DNA from: Planctomycetota bacterium
GTDB taxonomy: Bacteria > Planctomycetota > Planctomycetia > Planctomycetales > Planctomycetaceae
DNA: 13,122 nucleotides
Assembly: GCA_029977045.1 (NCBI GenBank)
Contig: JAPOLP010000067.1
Span: forward strand, 1-13,122
Reading direction: 5' to 3'
Position 1 is the first letter of the stretch. The number at the start of each line of letters is the position of its first letter. The notes beneath the pieces are model-generated. The model was not told where the DNA came from. It saw only the letters and a list, made by a program, of their open reading frames with translations, and made no database searches. A program made the translations under genes and the position numbers. Below, one piece after another: positions 8,014 through 13,122 of this stretch.

Positions 8014-8823
8014 ATGACGACAAACGTAACTCTGACCGTTGACGGCCCAGTGGCCCGCGTCCTGTTTTCGGCGGAAAACGGCATTCAGTTACTCGGCCCG
8101 GAAACGCGGCAGCGGCTGGCCGGGGTCCTTGGCGAACTGGAAGCAGCCTCCGGCGTCAGTGTCGTCGTGTTCGAGGCATCCGGACGCGTCTTCATTGCCG
8201 GTGCCGACATCAACGAACTCCGCAGCCTGAACGAGGAAACCGCGTACGCGAATTCGCGTGAAGGCCAGTCATTGATGAACCGCGTTGCCAAGCTACCCGC
8301 CACGACAATCGTCGCGATTCACGGAGCCTGTGCCGGTGGCGGCTGCGAACTGGCACTCGCCTGCGACATGCGGCTCGCGACGGCCAACGCCCGGATCGGT
8401 CTGCCGGAAACCGGGATCGGCATCATTCCCGGCTGGGGCGGTACCGTTCGAGCCCTCCGCATCCTCGGCAGCGCCACCGCCCGCCGCCTGATCCTGACCG
8501 GCGAACTCGTCGACGCCGCCACAGCGTTGCAGCTCGGTCTGGTCGATTCGGTCGCGGACGACGAATCCGCGCTGCGAACTCTCGTCAACAACCGCGTCGC
8601 CATAATCCTGAACCGCGGCCCCAGCGCCCGCGCGCTGGCCAAATCTCTAATCACAGACTTTGAAGGTCCGCCTCCGGAAGCTCAATTCGAAGCCGAAGCC
8701 CAGGCCTTCGCGGCCTGCTACCGCACCTCAGAGCCAAACATCGGCATGACCGCGTTTCTGGAGAAGGCGACACCCGACTGGCACCGCGGCAATGTTAGTG
8801 TGACACCGTCTGACCCCGCCTGA
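8014..8823 (+). CDS. Enoyl-CoA hydratase/isomerase family protein (crotonase fold)
   Basis: This probably cytosolic enzyme would hydrate a 2-enoyl-CoA to the 3-hydroxyacyl-CoA in fatty-acid or related acyl-CoA metabolism. The 269-aa length is typical of single-domain crotonases. The oxyanion-hole segments are FIAGADI (60-66) and HGACAGGGCELALACD (103-118). Both glutamates of true hydratases appear to be present: Glu112 in GGGCELA, matching rat Glu144, and Glu132 in LPETGIGIIPGWGGT, matching rat Glu164. That favours hydratase over isomerase. Substrate chain length cannot be read from the sequence. No other beta-oxidation gene is in the window. The ATG at 8014 was chosen for its GAGG site and because the longer reading would begin within the inverted repeat. 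Confidence 0.93.
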   Translation: MTTNVTLTVDGPVARVLFSAENGIQLLGPETRQRLAGVLGELEAASGVSVVVFEASGRVFIAGADINELRSLNEETAYANSREGQSLMNRVAKLPATTIVAIHGACAGGGCELALACDMRLATANARIGLPETGIGIIPGWGGTVRALRILGSATARRLILTGELVDAATALQLGLVDSVADDESALRTLVNNRVAIILNRGPSARALAKSLITDFEGPPPEAQFEAEAQAFAACYRTSEPNIGMTAFLEKATPDWHRGNVSVTPSDPA

Positions 8824-8922
8824 CGCTCGGCGGTACGTGTCCCCCCTTAACCGTGATGTATAGAACGTTGCACTCGGGTTTCCCGATCATCAATCAGAAT
8901 CCAGCCACAGGAATCGACAACC

Positions 8923-9336
8923 ATGTCTGACAACGGGCCGGTCCGGAATCCACTTGCATTCGTCTTCTGGCTGATCGGCCTTTGCCTCATTCACGACATC
9001 AACTCCTTGAATTCAGGGACCTTCACACCATACCAGGCTAACTGGATCGCGATGGCTGTTCCGTTTGTCATCCTGCATAGAAAGAAGTCGGTCTTCGCGT
9101 GGCATGTCCTCATGGCATACCTGGTTCTTCAGCCCCTGTATTACGTTACCGTTAAGGAACTTGGTCTCTATCCACCTCCGATCACACGTCCGGCAGTCGT
9201 CTACGGCATCGTTTGCGTCTTCACTGTATTCCTCGTGACGGGTGTCTGGAGAGCCCGTCGGACCTACTACGAATTTCTTACCGGCAGCCCCACTGGTGCG
9301 TCTGAAGAAGATGGCCCCGAGGCCGATGAAACTTGA
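8923..9336 (+). CDS. Small multi-pass membrane protein of unknown function
   Basis: I do not recognise this 137-aa protein. It has about four hydrophobic segments, near residues 11-27, 40-52, 58-76 and 92-108. A basic RARR segment follows and then an acidic, probably soluble tail (EEDGPEADET). No catalytic motif or signal for lipidation is visible. AGGA lies 10 nt before the ATG. The next gene starts within 43 bp of its stop, or overlaps it if an earlier start is used. The two are therefore probably co-transcribed and could act together at the membrane. Confidence 0.75.
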   Translation: MSDNGPVRNPLAFVFWLIGLCLIHDINSLNSGTFTPYQANWIAMAVPFVILHRKKSVFAWHVLMAYLVLQPLYYVTVKELGLYPPPITRPAVVYGIVCVFTVFLVTGVWRARRTYYEFLTGSPTGASEEDGPEADET

Positions 9337-9379
9337 CCGTCAGCCTGCAGCACCTGAGCCTCGGCCAATGGGGTTTGTG

Positions 9380-10318
9380 ATGACCGCTTCTGAATTCGCC
9401 AGCCGGTTCGTTCACAGTTACTGGGCCGAAGTCGCTTCTGACCCTCCCGAGTTCGCGGCGCACTCTGCCCCATGTACGGAATCCGCCGCAGAATTGCTCG
9501 CCGGAATTTCAACTGACGTGCAGGAAGCCTCAACCGGGGAATTGACCGTTGTGATGCAAAACTCGTCAGACGACGCCTGGCGATTTGTCTTTGCGCGGCG
9601 TGGGGGCGAGTGGCAACTACAGTCCGCAACCAGCGGGACATCTGCGTCGATTGACCGGATTGACCTGCTCGACAGAACATACCAGCCGAGTTTTGGACCG
9701 TTCCTGCAACGCGTCATTGCGCGAGCCAACTCGGGCGTAACTTCCGACAAATTGACCACTGCGGCTGAAGAAACTCGACTTCAACGATCGGACTGTCAAA
9801 CGACAACATCCCAGCGGATGTTTGGCCCGGCACACCTCTTCGCGATTATCTCGCTCGTCTGCGGATGGCTGATCGGGCTCGGTGGCTGGCCGTTGATTAT
9901 CTGGTCGCCTCTCAACTGCCGGCACGATGAGATCGATATCAACTCTGGCCGCATCCGCACTCAACGATTTCTGGCGGGCGTCTGTATCAGTGAGCGCGTG
10001 ACCGAATCACCGGTTAGCCTCGAAGTTGCCAACACAACAGCCCGTCCGGACTGGCGGCGTGTGAATACGTTTTCCCCCTTCGTCAACCACTCCCCGCATT
10101 ACAGCTTTCATGCAGCCATCAATCAGGCGCGGGAATTGACAATCATCTGGGAACTGTCGGCGTACACACCCGAAGCCCGGCTGAAATCCTGTCAGGAACT
10201 CCTGCAACGATGGCAGGCCGGGAATTCCGATGACGGCGCCGCGGAATTCATCCGAGGACTGACAGCAACCGTCTCTAAGGAGTCGCAGCAGCATGACGGA
10301 TCTGCCGAGGAATCCTGA
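9380..10318 (+). CDS. Single-pass membrane protein of unknown function
   Basis: I do not recognise a named domain in this 312-aa protein. Residues 1-150 form a soluble region with no signal peptide. Its mixed segment near 54-82 (ELTVVMQNSSDDAWRFVFAR) could be a small alpha/beta fold, but this is a guess. One strong membrane helix spans about 152-176 (HLFAIISLVCGWLIGLGGWP). A C-terminal domain opens with HDEIDINSGRIRTQRFL and contains helical stretches such as ARLKSCQELLQRWQ. In-frame ATGs at 9326 and 9368 are alternatives. The start at 9326 would overlap the previous stop by 11 bp and give 330 aa. I chose 9380 because MTASEFASRF begins an orderly helix. The 3' end overlaps the ankyrin gene by 26 bp, which suggests translational coupling. 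Confidence 0.75.
   Translation: MTASEFASRFVHSYWAEVASDPPEFAAHSAPCTESAAELLAGISTDVQEASTGELTVVMQNSSDDAWRFVFARRGGEWQLQSATSGTSASIDRIDLLDRTYQPSFGPFLQRVIARANSGVTSDKLTTAAEETRLQRSDCQTTTSQRMFGPAHLFAIISLVCGWLIGLGGWPLIIWSPLNCRHDEIDINSGRIRTQRFLAGVCISERVTESPVSLEVANTTARPDWRRVNTFSPFVNHSPHYSFHAAINQARELTIIWELSAYTPEARLKSCQELLQRWQAGNSDDGAAEFIRGLTATVSKESQQHDGSAEES
10277..10282 (+). promoter_or_regulatory. Ribosome binding site for the ankyrin gene, inside the preceding coding region
   Basis: AAGGAG lies 10 nt before the ATG at 10293 and is embedded in the last codons of the upstream gene. It supports this start and the overlapping, co-translated arrangement. Confidence 0.6.
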
Positions 10319-10982
10319 GCTCGTCGCGGCCTGTCATCGGGGCGATCTCGCTCGCGTGCGGGAACTCGTTGAGGCTGGAGTCGACGTCAACAGCGTTGAC
10401 GAGCACGGGATGGGGCCGCTGCTGACGTTTCATCCGGAGGTGATCGCGTATCTGCTCGAACAGGGAGCGGACCCGAATCGGCAGCGCAACGAAAACAGGA
10501 CGACGGTGCTGGCCGGGCTGGCTTACATGAATCAGGTCGAGTGCGTTCGGCTGCTGCTCGACGCGGGAGCCGAACCGAATGCAGGAGAAAGCCGGACGGG
10601 CGAGACTCCGCTGCACGCGGCTCTGACGAAAGCTCACGAAGATCGCAGCGCGGTCGTCCGGCTGTTACTCGATGCAGGTGCAGATCCAAACCTCGCAACG
10701 ATTCCCGGTATCCCGACCCTGGCCTTCTGGCGCGACGTGCGGACTCGCGGTGAAACGCCTCTGCATCGAGCCGCCGCGTTTGGCAGCCCGGAGACAATCG
10801 AATTGCTGCTGGCCGCCGGCGCCGACAAATCACCCCGTGACGCCAACGGAGATTCGCCGCTGAGCTGGGCAAGCTGGCACCTCCGCCCCGGTCGTGTCCT
10901 CTTCCTGCTGAGTCGAGATGACACCGGGATCCGTGAAGACATGATCGAAGCCGTCGACCGCAGCCACGGAATTGTTCCGTAG
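10293..10982 (+). CDS. Ankyrin-repeat protein
   Basis: This 229-aa protein is made almost entirely of ankyrin repeats and probably serves as a protein-protein interaction scaffold in the cytoplasm. I see no signal peptide or membrane helix. About five repeats are visible: ACHRGDLARVRELVEAGVDV (13-32), a degenerate one ending VIAYLLEQGADPN, one with QVECVRLLLDAGAEPN, one with GETPLHAAL then AVVRLLLDAGADPN, and one with GETPLHRAAAFGSPETIELL then AGADKSPRDANGDSPLSWA. The C-terminal 30 residues leave the repeat pattern. It overlaps the upstream membrane-protein gene by 26 bp and has its own AAGGAG site. Its partner is unknown, and the two upstream membrane proteins are natural candidates. Confidence 0.9.
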   Translation: MTDLPRNPELVAACHRGDLARVRELVEAGVDVNSVDEHGMGPLLTFHPEVIAYLLEQGADPNRQRNENRTTVLAGLAYMNQVECVRLLLDAGAEPNAGESRTGETPLHAALTKAHEDRSAVVRLLLDAGADPNLATIPGIPTLAFWRDVRTRGETPLHRAAAFGSPETIELLLAAGADKSPRDANGDSPLSWASWHLRPGRVLFLLSRDDTGIREDMIEAVDRSHGIVP

Positions 10983-10985
10983 CAG

Positions 10986-11008
10986 CCTCCTCGCCCCTTC
11001 GCAGGAGG
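10986..11008. terminator. Weak hairpin between convergent genes
   Basis: CCTCCT at 10986-10991 pairs with AGGAGG at 11003-11008 around an 11-nt loop, in the 44-bp gap between the convergent ankyrin and glycosyltransferase genes. The position suits a bidirectional terminator. The stem is short and has no T tract, so this is only a candidate. Confidence 0.2.
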
Positions 11009-11026
11009 GCGTCCGTCGTACCGGCT

Positions 11027-12190
11027 TCAGTCGAGAACTCGCTTGTAGACCTCGCGAATTCGCTCCGTCATAAAACGGTGGCAGAAGGTTTCGCGGCAGC
11101 GGGCTCGACCGGACTGGCCCATGGACTGACGCAGGGCAGGGGAGTCGACGAGCTGGTTCAGAGCGTCGGACAGCTCGGTGATGCTTTCGACGGGCAGCAG
11201 GAAGCCGGTTTCGCCAGGTGTGACGACTTCCGGGGCGCCGTCGATGTCGTAGCTGACGACCGGTTTGCCGGCGAGCAGGCCCTGGGGCAGGACTCGGGCG
11301 AGACCTTCCCAGACGCTGGTGTGAGCGACGATGTCGCAGGCGTTGATGAGTTCCGGGATTCGATCTGGCGGAACCAGGCCCGTCAGGATGAAGTGATCGG
11401 TCAGGCCCAGGTCGGCAATCTGCTGCTCGAACTGCTGCCGCAGGATGCCGTCACCGATCAGGACGAAGCGGACATTCGGGTGCTGGTCGACAACCTGGCG
11501 CGCGGCCTGAATCAGGTACTCGTGCCCCTTGAGATGAAACAGTCGCCCGACTTTGGCGATGGCAACGTGCTCGTCAGCCAGGTCGAGTTCCACTCGCACC
11601 TCTTCGCGAGGTCGCGGGGGATTGAGAAACGGTTCGACTTCCATGCCGCTGTAGACCGTCGTGAACTGGTCCTCGGAAGCAACGCCTGCAGCAACGTACT
11701 GTGCCGTCAGCGAGTCGCAGACGCTGATGAAGGCGTCGGTCCAGCGGGCCGCGTAGCATTCCAGCATCTGGTAAAGCCGAAACGCCAGAGCACTCTGGCC
11801 GCGATGAAACGAGGCCCCGTGAATCGTATGCACGACGGGGATGCCAAGCTTCGCGGCGGCGGCTCGCCCAATGATGCCGGCTTTCGAGCTGTGCGTATGC
11901 ACGATGTCCGGCTTCAACTCGCGCAGCACGCGGATCAGTTGCCGGTACGCCTGCCAGTCCCGCCACGGATGGATGCTGCGCCGCATCGAATCCATTTCGA
12001 CAATGCGGAAGCCGCACTGCCGGGCACGGTCCATCAGACTGCCTTCCGGTCCCAGAGCCGGGCCGGTGATCAGCGTCACTTCGTCGCCATGATCCCGATG
12101 CTGATCCTCGCAGGTGAAGAGCGTGTTCTGCTGCGCTCCACCGATGATCATTCGAGTGATGACGTGGGCAACGTGCATTCGGCAATCCAT
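11027..12190 (-). CDS. Family 4 glycosyltransferase (GT-B fold)
   Basis: This enzyme would transfer a sugar from a nucleotide-sugar donor to a lipid- or glycan-linked acceptor at the cytoplasmic face of the membrane. The 387-aa length is typical. The N-terminal domain has HVAHVITRMIIGGAQQ (6-21), the usual GG-Q acceptor-side loop, plus PDIVHTHSSKAGIIGR (94-109) and VVHTIHG (119-125). The C-terminal domain has KVGRLFHLKGHEYLIQA (213-229), VLIGDG (243-248) and TSVWEGLARVLPQGLLAGKP (291-310), then DGAPEVV. The usual EX7E pair reads Glu295 and Gln303, a conservative change at the second position. An ATG at 12178 is an alternative start. It follows the RCK gene by 43 bp on the same strand. The donor and acceptor cannot be named. 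A role in exopolysaccharide or lipid-linked glycan synthesis is likely. Confidence 0.92.
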   Translation of the reverse strand: MDCRMHVAHVITRMIIGGAQQNTLFTCEDQHRDHGDEVTLITGPALGPEGSLMDRARQCGFRIVEMDSMRRSIHPWRDWQAYRQLIRVLRELKPDIVHTHSSKAGIIGRAAAAKLGIPVVHTIHGASFHRGQSALAFRLYQMLECYAARWTDAFISVCDSLTAQYVAAGVASEDQFTTVYSGMEVEPFLNPPRPREEVRVELDLADEHVAIAKVGRLFHLKGHEYLIQAARQVVDQHPNVRFVLIGDGILRQQFEQQIADLGLTDHFILTGLVPPDRIPELINACDIVAHTSVWEGLARVLPQGLLAGKPVVSYDIDGAPEVVTPGETGFLLPVESITELSDALNQLVDSPALRQSMGQSGRARCRETFCHRFMTERIREVYKRVLD

Positions 12191-12233
12191 TTCGGCCGGA
12201 ATCTGTCGGCAGCCTGACCAGGAGCTGTGCGGC

Positions 12234-12911
12234 TCAGGACTTCGGCAGCCCGTTGATCGCTTCGTGAGACCCGACCAGCATCAGGCGATCGCCGGTGAGA
12301 ATTGGATCGGCTGGACGCGGCACGCTGATGATTTCGGCGTTGTCGACGCGGCATTCTCCATCCGGGCAGCCACGTTTGATCGCGACGAGGTTCACGTCGA
12401 ACTTCGTCCGCAGAGCCAACGTCTGCAGCGTGACGTTTTCCCACGATGGCGGAGCGGTAATTTCAACCAGTGAGAAGCCGGACGCGAGATCGATCACGTC
12501 GCTGAGCCGTGGATTGGCAAGCCGCCGCGCCATCTGCTCGCCAGCGCTCGATTCCGGCTGGATGACTTCGTGTGCTCCGATCTGGCCGAAGATCTCGGCG
12601 TGAGTTGAAGTCTGAGCCCGGCAGATCACTCGCGGCACGTTCAGCTTCTGCAGAAGCACCGTCGTCAGCAGCGAGGCCTCGAAGTTCTCGCCGATCGCAA
12701 CGACCGCGACGTCGACCTTATCGACTTCCTGGGCAAGCAGAGCTTCGCGGTCGGTCGAGTCCAGTCGCACGGCCAGGTCGACGCGATCCTTCGCCTCGTT
12801 GACCAGCTGCATCGACCGGTCAATCGCCAGCACCTGGACGCCGCGTTCAGCCAGTTGCCTGGCGAGTGCCATTCCAAACCGACCCAGTCCAATTACCGCA
12901 ACTCGTCGCAC
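12234..12911 (-). CDS. KtrA/TrkA-type potassium uptake regulator with RCK domains
   Basis: This cytosolic nucleotide-binding subunit would gate a membrane potassium transporter or channel. The 225-aa length fits a single RCK unit such as KtrA or KtrC, not the double-length TrkA. The RCK_N domain starts at once with the Rossmann motif VAVIGLGRFGMALA (4-17) and has the ribose-binding acid Asp31 in VLAIDRS. It continues with VAVVAIGENFEAS (68-80) and VICRAQT (95-101). The RCK_C domain spans about 137-220 and includes FSLVEITAP and LTGDRLMLVGS. The start is a GTG with GGGAG 7 nt upstream. No membrane KtrB or channel subunit is in this window, so its partner must be encoded elsewhere or beyond the edge. 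Confidence 0.93.
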   Translation of the reverse strand: MRRVAVIGLGRFGMALARQLAERGVQVLAIDRSMQLVNEAKDRVDLAVRLDSTDREALLAQEVDKVDVAVVAIGENFEASLLTTVLLQKLNVPRVICRAQTSTHAEIFGQIGAHEVIQPESSAGEQMARRLANPRLSDVIDLASGFSLVEITAPPSWENVTLQTLALRTKFDVNLVAIKRGCPDGECRVDNAEIISVPRPADPILTGDRLMLVGSHEAINGLPKS

Positions 12912-12918
12912 AGGTTGT

Positions 12919-12923
12919 CTCCC
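12919..12923 (-). promoter_or_regulatory. Ribosome binding site for the GTG-started RCK gene
   Basis: On the minus strand GGGAG lies 7 nt before the GTG at 12911. It supports the non-ATG start. The Rossmann motif beginning three codons later leaves no room for a later start. Confidence 0.6.
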
Positions 12924-12949
12924 GGCAGGTTCGTCTATCGCGTTTGCCG

Positions 12950-13122
12950 TTATCTGGCCGTTGTCTCGTGAAGTTTCGGGTTCGAAAGGTCCAGGCGGTA
13001 CATGATCTGGTTGTAGTCGTACCGCGGTGTCCGCTGCTCATTCCCCGAAAACGTGTGAGTGTACGTCCCCTCGAAGTAAATCAGCAGCCCGCCGTCCTGA
13101 TCGAATACGGGATGATGCCGCG
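12950..13122 (-). CDS. C-terminal fragment of an unrecognised protein, 5' end beyond the right edge
   Basis: An open minus-strand frame enters from the window edge and stops with TAA at 12950-12952, giving 56 residues. The fragment reads HHPVFDQDGGLLIYFEGTY, then a Thr/Ser-rich turn, then TPRYDYNQIMYRLDLSNPKL. This density of aromatic residues and Asp/Gly turns suggests a beta-rich, possibly secreted domain. I have a loose memory of similar blocks in planctomycete proteins but cannot name the family. It ends 38 bp before the RCK gene on the same strand, so the two may share a transcript. Codon quality and the clean continuation to the edge support a real gene. Confidence 0.65.
   Translation of the reverse strand, partial: RHHPVFDQDGGLLIYFEGTYTHTFSGNEQRTPRYDYNQIMYRLDLSNPKLHETTAR

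Noticed and set aside
8874..8886. TCGGG-TTT-CCCGA hairpin before the small membrane protein gene
   Set aside because: The stem is only five base pairs and no T tract follows. It is not enough to call a terminator or operator.
8923..10982. Toxin-immunity or defence island
   Set aside because: An ankyrin gene beside unknown membrane proteins is suggestive, but there is no nuclease, NTPase, toxin or mobile-element motif to support the claim.
11078..12217. Long plus-strand open frame of 379 codons opposite the glycosyltransferase
   Set aside because: It is antisense to a gene with clear GT4 motifs. Its Asp/Gln/Arg-rich translation has no recognisable motif and is typical of frames mirrored from a GC-rich gene.

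Overview
The window looks like chromosomal DNA of a planctomycete (phylum Planctomycetota). This rests on moderately high GC, loose Shine-Dalgarno use, a secreted protein whose layout resembles a planctomycete-specific family I recall, and the right-edge protein fragment of similar style. No taxonomic marker gene is present, so the assignment is an inference.

Region 1 (1-5125, minus strand) is an exopolysaccharide export and assembly cluster. In transcription order it holds a Wza-type outer-membrane export lipoprotein (5125-3989), a Wzc/CapB-type chain-length regulator fused to a tyrosine autokinase with a Tyr-Gly tail (3913-1580), and a Wzy/WaaL-type O-antigen polymerase/ligase (1517 to beyond the left edge). 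The spacers are about 75 and 62 bp, which suggests one operon. A 354-bp divergent intergenic region (5126-5479) with several inverted repeats separates it from the next gene.

Region 2 (5480-8823, plus strand) holds purD for purine synthesis, then a secreted protein of unknown function with LTxxQ-like motifs, then a crotonase-fold enoyl-CoA hydratase. A 27-bp perfect inverted repeat lies between the last two and ends two bases before the hydratase ribosome binding site.

Region 3 (8923-10982, plus strand) is a compact three-gene set of unknown role: a small four-helix membrane protein, a single-pass membrane protein with unrecognised domains, and an ankyrin-repeat protein whose start overlaps the previous gene.

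Region 4 (10983-13122, minus strand) contains, in transcription order, the C-terminal end of an unrecognised protein entering from the right edge, a KtrA-type RCK potassium-channel regulator and a GT4 glycosyltransferase. The gaps are about 38 and 43 bp. The glycosyltransferase could serve surface polysaccharide synthesis with region 1, but it is about 6 kb away.

Most of the window is ordinary. I see no CRISPR array, rRNA, tRNA, transposase or phage gene, and no defence system I can defend from the sequence. The parts most worth a second look are the long inverted repeat at 7911-7999, the Tyr-Gly tail of the kinase, and the unknown three-gene module at 8923-10982.
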